A stretch of DNA of 64,000 nt from JAAXHF01 sp965242605. GTDB taxonomy: Bacteria; Desulfobacterota; Binatia; Bin18. The notes under the pieces were generated by a model. It was not told the origin of the DNA and did no database searches. It worked only from the letters and a program-made list of their open reading frames with translations. Both the position numbers and the translations under genes were made by a program. Shown here piece by piece: positions 8,345 through 15,561 of this stretch; positions within the stretch are counted from its first letter, which is position 1; each line of letters starts with the position of its first letter. The DNA lies in assembly GCA_965242605.1 (NCBI GenBank), contig CBDESS010000002.1, positions 124,001 through 188,000 of the forward strand, in the 5' to 3' direction.

Positions 8345-9403
8345 CTAGCCAAAACTGGTCAACCAACTCTGGCCGCCGTTCGAGGTGCGCATGACCGTGC
8401 CAAAACCGCCCACAATCCAGCCGTGCTGTTCGTCCGCAAAATCAATCGCCCGCAGCCAAGTGACCGTTGGCAGGCCAAAGCTGAAGCGCTGCCAGCTAGG
8501 ACCATTGTCTCCGCTCTGGAGCTGGTAAATCCGCCCCGAAGCTCCGACGATCCAGCCCCGACCGTTGCCGAGTAAGACCGGCGTGTAGAGCGGCGCGGTT
8601 TCTGAGGCGGTATCTGCGAGAAATGTCCAGTGTTGGCCACCGTCGGTCGTTGCCGCGATTTTGCCTTCCAAGCCGACGGCAATGCCTTCTAAGGCGGAGG
8701 TGAAATACGTCCCGAAGAAGGTGGGGAAGTTCAGGGCATCATCAATACCGGCTTGCCCCAAGAGGCTGTTCTGCTGTTCGGTCCAACTCTGGCCACCGTC
8801 GGTCGAATGGAAGATTTTGCCAAACTCCCCTACCATCCAGCCGGTCTGCGCATCAACAAAATGCACATCGTAGATATTGGGCTCTGTCAGGGCCAGGGTG
8901 GCGTCGATATCCACGCCTTCCAAAGACGGCTCAATATAGCCGGATTTCCACGACTGTCCGCCGTCAGTCGTGCGCAGATAAGTGGCTTGACCACCAACCG
9001 CCCAGCCGTGGGTGGTGTCCAGAAACTGGAGGGCTAGCAGGGAAACCGCTACACCGCTGTCCCGCTGCTGCCAGGTTTGCCCGCCGTCTTCGCTTTTCAA
9101 CAGCAGGCCGTCTTGGCCGCTGACCCAGCCCGTTTGGGCATCTGGAAAATCGACGCTATACAGGGCCAGATCGGTGCCGCTGTCCTGCTGCTGCCAGGTT
9201 TGCCCGCCGTCAGCGGTCATCAATATCTTCCCCCCATAGCCAACCACCACCGCTTTTTCGACCGATACGGCTTCAACATCAAAGAACTTATCGGCCACCG
9301 TCATGAGCCGGTTGCTGAGCGGCACATCTTTGACCTCTCGGGCGCAGCCGGTCAGAGCGGTGAGCAGACACAGGACAGGCCAGCAGCGGAGCACGGGGTT
9401 CAT
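8345..9403 (-). CDS. Ycf48-like BNR-repeat lipoprotein
   Basis: 352 residues from the ATG at 9403. The N-terminus is a lipoprotein signal with lipobox LTGC (Cys20). The mature part is a beta-propeller built from repeats of the T-x-DGGQTW type: TADGGQTWQQ, SEDGGQTWQQ, TTDGGQSWKS, STDGGQSWTE, TTDGGQHWTF, TSNGGQSWLT. Repeats alternate with GW(V/I)xG turns (TGWVSGQDG, GWAVGGQ, GWMVGEFG, GWIVGGFG). It resembles the photosystem II assembly factor Ycf48, but relatives are common in non-phototrophs, where their role is unclear. It is the first gene of the minus-strand operon, 41 bases before the SDR remnant, and may be a periplasmic or membrane-anchored accessory of the acyl-CoA pathway. Confidence 0.85.
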   Translation of the reverse strand: MNPVLRCWPVLCLLTALTGCAREVKDVPLSNRLMTVADKFFDVEAVSVEKAVVVGYGGKILMTADGGQTWQQQDSGTDLALYSVDFPDAQTGWVSGQDGLLLKSEDGGQTWQQRDSGVAVSLLALQFLDTTHGWAVGGQATYLRTTDGGQSWKSGYIEPSLEGVDIDATLALTEPNIYDVHFVDAQTGWMVGEFGKIFHSTDGGQSWTEQQNSLLGQAGIDDALNFPTFFGTYFTSALEGIAVGLEGKIAATTDGGQHWTFLADTASETAPLYTPVLLGNGRGWIVGASGRIYQLQSGDNGPSWQRFSFGLPTVTWLRAIDFADEQHGWIVGGFGTVMRTSNGGQSWLTSFG

Positions 9404-9451
9404 AGTCAAGCGGCTTTCCAAAACGATTCCGATGGGATAACCTCGGCTGGA

Positions 9452-9497
9452 TTGCAAGAGTTTTCCCCTGTCTACTATCTTCGGGCGCGCTTTGCAA
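9452..9497. promoter_or_regulatory. Candidate overlapping divergent promoters (lipoprotein operon / icd)
   Basis: Two TTGCAA hexamers face away from each other. On the plus strand TTGCAA 9452-9457 has CTATCT after 17 bases (9475-9480), pointing to icd. On the minus strand TTGCAA 9497-9492 has TAGACA after 17 bases (9474-9469), pointing to the lipoprotein gene. Both are imperfect matches. Confidence 0.35.
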
Positions 9498-9560
9498 TCC
9501 GCTCGGGGCTGGGATGTATCTCAGACCCACGCTCCCACAAGGTTGAGGAAAGGATACTGT

Positions 9561-11789
9561 ATGGCACCAGCAAAAATTACCTGGACAAAGATTGATGAAG
9601 CGCCGGCCCTGGCCACCTACGCCTTGCTGCCGATTGTACAGGCCTACACCAAGGGGACCGGGATTGAGCTCGAAATCAGCGATATCTCTCTGGCCGGCAG
9701 GATCATTGCCAACTTTCCCGAAAAGCTGACCGACGGGCAAAGAATTCCCGACTGCCTGAGCCAACTCGGCTCACTGGCCCAAACGCCCCAGGCCGCCATC
9801 CTCAAGCTGCCGAATATCAGCGCGACGGTTCCGCAGCTCAAAGACGCGATCAAAGAACTCCAAGCCAAGGGCTACAATATCCCCGACTACCCGGAGGAGC
9901 CTCAAAACGACGCCGAGAGCGCCCTGCAAGCCCGGTTCACAGCAGTGCTCGGTTCGGCGGTCAATCCAGTCCTGCGCGAGGGCAACTCGGATCGCAGGGC
10001 CGCGACCTCGGTCAAGAAGTTTTTCCAGAAGAATCCCCACACAATGATGCGGGAGTGGCCGGAGAGCAGGTCGGAAGCCCGTGTCGCTCATATGGAAGGC
10101 AAGGATTTTTTTGAGAGCGAGAAATCGACTACCGTGGAAAAAGCCGCCGAAGTGCGGATTGAGTTCGTCGCCGCCGCCGGAGCGGTCAGCGTCCTGAAAG
10201 ATGGGCTGGCTCTGTTGGAGGGCGAGGTCATTGACACCTCGGTCATGAACGTCAAGGCCCTGCGCAAGTTCTATGCCGAGCAGATGGACGCCGCCAGGAA
10301 AGACGGCGTGCTGCTGTCTTTGCACCTCAAGGCGACCATGATGAAAGTTTCTGATCCCATCATGTTCGGCCACTGTGTATCGGTCTACTTCCAGGAGGCG
10401 CTCAACAAGCACGCCGAGGTCCTCAAAAAGATTGGGGCGAATGTCAACAATGGGCTGGCCGATGTGCTGGCCAAACTTGACCGCCTGCCGGCCGAGAAGA
10501 AAGCCGAGATCGAGGCCGACATCGCCGCGGTCTATGACACGCGCCCGGCTCTGGCGATGGTCAACGCCCGGCGCGGCATCACCAACCTGCACGTTCCCAA
10601 CGACATCATCATTGACGCCTCCATGCCGAATGTAGTGCGTGACGGGGGGCGGATGTGGAATGCGAACGACGAGTTGCAAGACACGATTGCTCTGGTGCCC
10701 GACCGGTCTTACGCGACCATGTACAAGGAAATTCTCGAAAACGCGAAACAATACGGACAGTTTGATCCGGCGACAATGGGCAGCGTCTCCAATGTCGGTC
10801 TGATGGCCCAGAAAGCCGAGGAATACGGCTCGCATGACAAAACCTTTGAAGCCCCGGCCGACGGCAGGATTCGCGTCGTAGAGCCCTCAGGGACAACCCT
10901 GCTTGAGCAGACGGTCGAGGTCGGCGATATCTTCAGAATGTGCCAGACCAAGGACGCGCCGATCCGTGACTGGGTTCGCCTGGCCGTGTCAAGAGCAAGA
11001 GCGACTGGCGCGCCGGTGGTTTTCTGGCTGGACGAGCGCCGAGGACACGATAGGGAGATCATCAGGAAGATGCGTGCCTATCTGCCCGCGCACGACACGA
11101 CCGGTCTGGACATTCGTGTCATGAAGCCCCAGGACGGGATGCGGTTTTCGCTGGAACGCATCCGCAGAGGGGAAGACACTATTGCCGCAACGGGCAACGT
11201 ACTGCGGGACTATCTGACCGATCTGTTCCCGATTCTGGAACTGGGGACCAGCGCCAGGATGCTGTCGATCGTGCCGCTGATGAACGGTGGCGGGCTGTTC
11301 GAGACCGGTGCCGGCGGTTCCGCTCCCAAACACGTCCAGCAATTCCTGCAAGAGGGGCATCTGAGATGGGATTCGCTGGGCGAGTACTGCGCCCTGGTGC
11401 CCGCGCTTGAACTGGTTGCCGAAAATACCAGGAACCCAGCCGCGGCGCTGTTTGCCCAGACGCTCGATCAGGCCATCACCATATACCTCGAAAACTCGCG
11501 TTCTCCCTCCCGCAAGGTGAACGAGATCGATAACCGGGGCAGCACCTTCTATCTGGCTCTGTACTGGGCCCAGGCGCTGGCGGCCCAGGACACCGACACA
11601 GCCCTACAGGCACGCTTCACCAGGGTGGCCAAAGCCTTAGAGGACCATGAGGGCACGATCAACCAGGAGCTCCTCGCCGTCCAGGGCCAGCCGGTCGATA
11701 TCGGTGGCTACTACTCGCCCGACCCGGTCAAGACCGCCCGGGCGATGCGTCCCAGCCCGACCTTCAACGCCATCATTGACGGGCTGTAA
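9561..11789 (+). CDS. icd: NADP-dependent isocitrate dehydrogenase, monomeric type
   Basis: Oxidative decarboxylation of isocitrate to 2-oxoglutarate with NADP+ in the TCA cycle. 742 residues, the size of the monomeric (IDH-II) class, which is unrelated in length to the ~420-residue dimeric enzyme. It begins MAPAKITWTKIDEAPALATY and shows the conserved NSDRRAATSVKKF, DMGAT-like and RGSTFYLALYWAQALA blocks. The ATG at 9561 follows GAGGAAAGG; an upstream extension of the frame is non-homologous. It is monocistronic, flanked by a divergent lipoprotein operon and a low-GC patch. The identification is firm. Confidence 0.95.
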   Translation: MAPAKITWTKIDEAPALATYALLPIVQAYTKGTGIELEISDISLAGRIIANFPEKLTDGQRIPDCLSQLGSLAQTPQAAILKLPNISATVPQLKDAIKELQAKGYNIPDYPEEPQNDAESALQARFTAVLGSAVNPVLREGNSDRRAATSVKKFFQKNPHTMMREWPESRSEARVAHMEGKDFFESEKSTTVEKAAEVRIEFVAAAGAVSVLKDGLALLEGEVIDTSVMNVKALRKFYAEQMDAARKDGVLLSLHLKATMMKVSDPIMFGHCVSVYFQEALNKHAEVLKKIGANVNNGLADVLAKLDRLPAEKKAEIEADIAAVYDTRPALAMVNARRGITNLHVPNDIIIDASMPNVVRDGGRMWNANDELQDTIALVPDRSYATMYKEILENAKQYGQFDPATMGSVSNVGLMAQKAEEYGSHDKTFEAPADGRIRVVEPSGTTLLEQTVEVGDIFRMCQTKDAPIRDWVRLAVSRARATGAPVVFWLDERRGHDREIIRKMRAYLPAHDTTGLDIRVMKPQDGMRFSLERIRRGEDTIAATGNVLRDYLTDLFPILELGTSARMLSIVPLMNGGGLFETGAGGSAPKHVQQFLQEGHLRWDSLGEYCALVPALELVAENTRNPAAALFAQTLDQAITIYLENSRSPSRKVNEIDNRGSTFYLALYWAQALAAQDTDTALQARFTRVAKALEDHEGTINQELLAVQGQPVDIGGYYSPDPVKTARAMRPSPTFNAIIDGL

Positions 11790-11822
11790 GCCTGACCGTG
11801 CGATATTCTAGAGTGGAATGAC

Positions 11823-11875
11823 GGAACGGAGCGTCGTAAAAACGTCATCGCGGGAGCAGCTTGACGCTCTGTTCC
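11823..11875. repeat. Imperfect inverted repeat, 13-bp arms
   Basis: GGAACGGAGCGTC (11823-11835) and GACGCTCTGTTCC (11863-11875) pair at 12 of 13 positions around a 27-base loop. It lies between icd and the low-GC module. There is no T-run, so it is not a standard terminator. It could be a boundary repeat, operator or structured leader. Confidence 0.6.
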
Positions 11876-11977
11876 GACGAGGACAATCTTGTCTTCATGC
11901 AGAGGCCGCCCGCCGAAAATTTGAGGGCGCAAACTCCGCAACTGACTCGCCTGACACTTCAGTCAAAGCGATACCCG

Positions 11978-12898
11978 ATGGCTCAGAGTACAAAAGCAGC
12001 ATTTCTGAGAGAATTTTCGACTCGTTTCGGGGTATTACGAAAATTAGGAAAAAGTCAGTCACTCTATGAAGTGGGCAGGGACGCCGCTCGCCTATACATT
12101 CGTTACTCAAAGCTACATTCGAAGAATCAGACATTCTATGGTCTGAGAAAAGACGACCTGCAACAACTCGAAGGGCATCCGTCGATCATCTGCTTGTTAT
12201 GGAATGGTCAAGTAGAACCACTATCCTTACCTTATTCGGAGTACGAAGATGTCTTCAAGACCATATCCCCCGCCAACGACGGTCAGTATAAAGCGCAAGT
12301 ATACCTGCGGAAAGAAGGGAGCGAGCTCTATATTGCCAACGCGGGCAGACATAATGTCGAATCGTACTTCGGTTGGAAATATCTCTCCTCTCTGATTGAT
12401 AGAGTAAAACTTACGGAAACTCCTGCCCTTTCCCATGCGCAAGTCCAAACCTTGATAGGTTCCATTGGATTATCCAAAGGATTCGAGATATGGGTACCTG
12501 AAAACGATCGTGGAAAATTGGACTGGTCGCTTACGGAACGATTTGAATGCGCCGCAGCCCTCCCCGATAAATTTCATTCAATCGAAAATGTCCTATCGGA
12601 AATCGATATTCTCTGGATGGAGCGTGGTGCCGGCCAATTATACGCACTCTTTGAGGTTGAACATTCAACCCCCATTTATTCGGGCCTGTTGCGCTTCAAT
12701 GATGTGCATCTCGCTGGGGCGAGTGTCCGCGCAACCTATAATATCGTAGCCAACGAGGAAAGGCGAAATCGTTTTGTCAATCAATTGAGCAGACCAACGT
12801 TCAAAGCGAGTGGTCTCGATAGATACTGTTCTTTCATGAATTATTCTAATGTATTTGAATGGTACACGCGGATTTATAAGCTTGTGCAAGCGAGGTGA
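11978..12898 (+). CDS. Hypothetical protein with a possible PD-(D/E)xK-like nuclease core
   Basis: 306 residues from the ATG at 11978 (MAQSTKAAFLREFSTRFGVL); the frame is open further upstream without a good ribosome site, so the start is uncertain. I do not recognise a named family but recall similar proteins scattered in diverse bacteria. The C-terminal third has a strand pattern with Asp210 (EIDILWMERG) followed by ALFEVEHSTPIYSG (Glu226, Glu228), which resembles the D...ExK core of restriction-like nucleases with K replaced. Base composition is clearly more AT-rich than the neighbours and codon use differs, suggesting transfer. A 57-residue gene follows after 2 bases. Role in defence or DNA transactions is inference. 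Confidence 0.7.
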   Translation: MAQSTKAAFLREFSTRFGVLRKLGKSQSLYEVGRDAARLYIRYSKLHSKNQTFYGLRKDDLQQLEGHPSIICLLWNGQVEPLSLPYSEYEDVFKTISPANDGQYKAQVYLRKEGSELYIANAGRHNVESYFGWKYLSSLIDRVKLTETPALSHAQVQTLIGSIGLSKGFEIWVPENDRGKLDWSLTERFECAAALPDKFHSIENVLSEIDILWMERGAGQLYALFEVEHSTPIYSGLLRFNDVHLAGASVRATYNIVANEERRNRFVNQLSRPTFKASGLDRYCSFMNYSNVFEWYTRIYKLVQAR

Positions 12899-12900
12899 TT

Positions 12901-13074
12901 ATGCCTGAAGACAAGAAATGTACAATTTGGATCGCTGTGAAGGTCTGGCGAGGCGTTCCGGTGGAAGTGAAGGGGTTCAGGAAGAGAACAGAAGGTGAAA
13001 AACAGGCGCGACTATGGCGAGAAGAAATGAACCCGGATTATGACGAGGCCGGGGTGTTTGAAATCAAAATCTGA
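12901..13074 (+). CDS. Small protein, partner of the upstream nuclease-like gene
   Basis: 57 residues, ATG at 12901, two bases after the stop of the preceding gene. The sequence has a beta strand (CTIWIAVKVWRGVPVEVKGF), a charged helix (GEKQARLWREEM) and a final NPDYDEAGVFEIKI, a compact alpha/beta layout. From memory, similar short proteins ending in a DEVG-F-E-type strand recur in bacterial genomes, but no function is known to me. Tight coupling and shared low GC make it the second part of a two-gene module. Possibilities are an inhibitor, a specificity subunit or a fold stabiliser; the sequence does not decide. Confidence 0.65.
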   Translation: MPEDKKCTIWIAVKVWRGVPVEVKGFRKRTEGEKQARLWREEMNPDYDEAGVFEIKI

Positions 13075-13589
13075 TCCGCTGTGACGATCCCAGAGCTTGT
13101 CCCGGCTGGCAAACCGGGCAAACTCCCCCTGGTCAAAGACCAGCTTCAAGCGGTTCCTGCCGGCCTGATTGCGCAGCTAGTGCCGCGCCCCCGGGGAATA
13201 CCTGCCGCCGTCCAGGATGATGATGGTGTCGTACTCAATCCTGCTGGATACTCAACACCTCAAACGGGAACTTCTGCTCCACACTCCCCGGTGACGCCTG
13301 CCACTTGCATTGAATGACCATGCAGTGGGGCCAGAGCCAGGGGTGGTAGAGCATGAGATCAACAAAGCGGCGCTTGCCGTAAATGTCCTTGCCAGCTTTG
13401 ACCTGGCGGGCATAGATGGACTGCTCCATCTCCCGGAGCGGAAAGAACAGCCGGCGCGTGACCGGCTCATAGCCCAAGCCGTCCAGGATATGAGCAGCAA
13501 ACGCTTCGAGCTGGTTGCCGGGGCTGCGTTGGCCCGGCTGCCTCCTTGTGGTGTTCGTTACAATCGCGTTGAAGCTGTCGGATATTCAT
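13075..13589 (-). pseudogene. Decayed PD-(D/E)xK family nuclease gene
   Basis: It starts MNIRQLQRDCNEHHKEAAG at 13589. One extra base near 13520-13530 shifts the frame to SPGNQLEAFAAHILDGLGYE. This continues KRRFVDLMLYHPWLWP and MVIQCKWQASPGSVEQKFPF, where the Asp of VDLML and the QCK triad are the D...(E/Q)xK core. A further insertion at 13237-13238 gives a TGA, after which DEYDTIIILDGGRYSPGARH follows in another frame. That frame contains a TAG (13177-13179) before NRLKLVFDQGEFARFASR. Three lesions including a nonsense codon favour true decay or poor sequence quality. The 3' end runs towards the convergent 57-aa gene; its exact end is unclear. Confidence 0.75.
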
Positions 13590-13625
13590 GCCGGGGCTGA
13601 GTACGTCATTCCAGAACCGCCGGCC

Positions 13626-14483
13626 TCAGAACTGTGCCTTGGGCACCGGCAGACCGGGAATGTCTGAGCGGGTGCGGAACACTGTGCCTTTGAGCTCTCG
13701 TTGGTCGTTATTGGCGGTGACAACATACAGGTCACACATATCGGGGCCGCCAAAGGCCACGCTGGTGATCGTCTTGGCCGGGATGTTGACCCGCCGGTCA
13801 AGGGTTCCGTCCGGCTTGAACCGCACCACCTCGCCGGAGCCGGCCACCACCGCGACCCACACACCGCCCTCGACATCGACGGTCATACCGTCGGGCATGC
13901 CCTCGGGCAGCCTGGCGAACAGGTGGCGGTCGCTGACCGTCCGGTCGGCGCGCACGTTATACACCCAGACCGCGCGGGTGGTGGAATCGCAGTGGTAGAG
14001 CAGGGTGCGGTCGGCGTTGAAGCCGAGTCCGTTAGTGACCTCAACCCCCTCCCACAGATGCGTCACCTGTCCCGATGGATCAACGCGGAAGAGGGACCCT
14101 GGCGGGGGGCTGCTCTTGAAGTCAAACGCGCTGATGTCGCAGCCGAACGAGCCAACCCAGATGCTCCCCCGGTCATCAATGGTCAGGTCGTTCAGACCAA
14201 ACAACGGCTCGTTGTTCCACTGACCGAAAATCTCTGTGAGCTGACCGGTCTGTTCATCCCACCGGGCCAGCGACAGGCCGGTGACGAGGAGGCCGCCGCC
14301 CTCGTTCAGGGCGATGCCGCCCACCGACTTGCGGTCTGTTGAGATCAGCGTTTCAATCTGCCCGTCTGGGCTGCGACGGAAGACGCCGCCCCCACGCACA
14401 TCGCTGAAGTACAGCCGGTTCTGGTCATCGGTGCGGGGTCCCTCAAGCAGGCCATAGCCGGTCGCCAAGGTTTCAAATTCCAT
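13626..14483 (-). CDS. SMP-30/gluconolactonase/LRE family protein
   Basis: 285 residues, six-bladed beta-propeller of the SMP-30/regucalcin/gluconolactonase family, which hydrolyses sugar lactones or related esters with a divalent metal. It begins MEFETLATGYGLLEGPRTDD, with the metal-ligand Glu in LLEGP, LNDLTIDDRGSIWVGSF (Asn/Asp ligands), NGLGFNADRTLLYHCDS, and GMPDGMTVDVEGGVWVAV carrying the conserved PDGM Asp. The ATG at 14483 has a strong AAGGAGGAA site. It lies 83 bases downstream of sua5 on the same strand. The substrate cannot be inferred. Confidence 0.9.
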   Translation of the reverse strand: MEFETLATGYGLLEGPRTDDQNRLYFSDVRGGGVFRRSPDGQIETLISTDRKSVGGIALNEGGGLLVTGLSLARWDEQTGQLTEIFGQWNNEPLFGLNDLTIDDRGSIWVGSFGCDISAFDFKSSPPPGSLFRVDPSGQVTHLWEGVEVTNGLGFNADRTLLYHCDSTTRAVWVYNVRADRTVSDRHLFARLPEGMPDGMTVDVEGGVWVAVVAGSGEVVRFKPDGTLDRRVNIPAKTITSVAFGGPDMCDLYVVTANNDQRELKGTVFRTRSDIPGLPVPKAQF

Positions 14484-14566
14484 ACGCTTCCTCCTTTTTC
14501 CTCAATACTGTCCCAGATCGGTCGGACTGTTCAAGCGCCAGGGGTGTGGCTTGCCCTGGAGTCCGT

Positions 14567-15553
14567 TCAGGGGGCCGTGTCACGCGCCGCGGCTCGGCGC
14601 AGGCGGTCCATGATCGCCCGGCCGATTCCCCGCTCGGGAACGGCTTCAACTACCAGCCGGTCAAGGCCAAGTCGGTCAAAACGGCGCAGGGCGGAAAACA
14701 GATTGGCCGCGGCTTCGGCCAGATCGCCCCTGGCCGACAGGGCGGCCTGACAGGTGTAGGCGGGTCCCATCGGCCCGGGCTTGAACGTCAACAGGCCGAC
14801 CCGTTCCTGAGGCGGCGGCTGAGGAACGGCCTGACCGAGGGCGAGCAAGGTCATTGGAACGCGTGGCGCGTAGTGCTGCGCCAGGGTGCCGGGCGAGCGC
14901 GCGTCAGGACCGCCAGAAGAGGGCCGGCCGACCGGCCCGATGACGGCTTCAATGTCCTCTACGCTCACCCCGCCCGGGCGCAACACCACCGCTTCTCTGT
15001 CGGTCAGCGCGCACACCGTGGACTCAAGCCCGACCGTACACGGTCCGCCGTCCAGAATCAGCTCCAGCGTCTGGCCTAAGGTGTCCTGCACATGCCGGGC
15101 GGTGGTCGGGCTGACATAGCCGAACGGGTTGGCGCTCGGGGCGGCAATCGGCGTCCCGGCCTCCCGTAACAGGCTGAGAGAGACGGGGTGGGCCGGCATG
15201 CGCAGCCCGACGGTCCCCAGCCCGGCTGTGACCAGGTCTGGAATGAGAGGCCGCTTGGGCAGTACGAGGGTCAGCGGCCCGGGCCAGAAGTGGTCCATCA
15301 GCGCTCTTGCCCGGTCGTCAATATGGGCCGCGTACCGGGGGACGGCATCAACCTGCGCGATATGGACGATCAGCGGGTCAAACGTGGGACGCTGTTTGAC
15401 GGCGAAGACCTGGGCTACAGCGCACTCATTGAGCGCGTCGGCCCCAAGACCGTAGACGGTTTCGGTCGGAAAGGCGACGAGGCCGCCAGCTTGGAGCAGC
15501 GCCGCCGCCTGCCGGACCGCGGCCGGAGCAGCGGCGTCGAGAATCCGGGTCAT
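14567..15553 (-). CDS. sua5: Threonylcarbamoyl-AMP synthase (Sua5 type)
   Basis: Makes threonylcarbamoyl-AMP from Thr, bicarbonate and ATP, the first step of t6A37 tRNA modification. 328 residues, so it is the long Sua5 form. An N-terminal YrdC domain (AFPTETVYGLGADA; KQRPTFDPLIVHI; PGPLTLVLPKR; GTPIAAPSANPFGYVSPTTA) is followed by the C-terminal Sua5 domain (SPGTLAQHYAPRVPM). Its start is 8 bases from the speA stop, so the two are cotranscribed. Nothing is odd in the reading frame. Confidence 0.95.
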   Translation of the reverse strand: MTRILDAAAPAAVRQAAALLQAGGLVAFPTETVYGLGADALNECAVAQVFAVKQRPTFDPLIVHIAQVDAVPRYAAHIDDRARALMDHFWPGPLTLVLPKRPLIPDLVTAGLGTVGLRMPAHPVSLSLLREAGTPIAAPSANPFGYVSPTTARHVQDTLGQTLELILDGGPCTVGLESTVCALTDREAVVLRPGGVSVEDIEAVIGPVGRPSSGGPDARSPGTLAQHYAPRVPMTLLALGQAVPQPPPQERVGLLTFKPGPMGPAYTCQAALSARGDLAEAAANLFSALRRFDRLGLDRLVVEAVPERGIGRAIMDRLRRAAARDTAP

Positions 15554-15561
15554 AGCCGCTC

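Noticed and set aside
9771..10835. 354-codon frame antisense to icd
   Set aside because: No recognisable motif; icd is intact and conserved over its full length.
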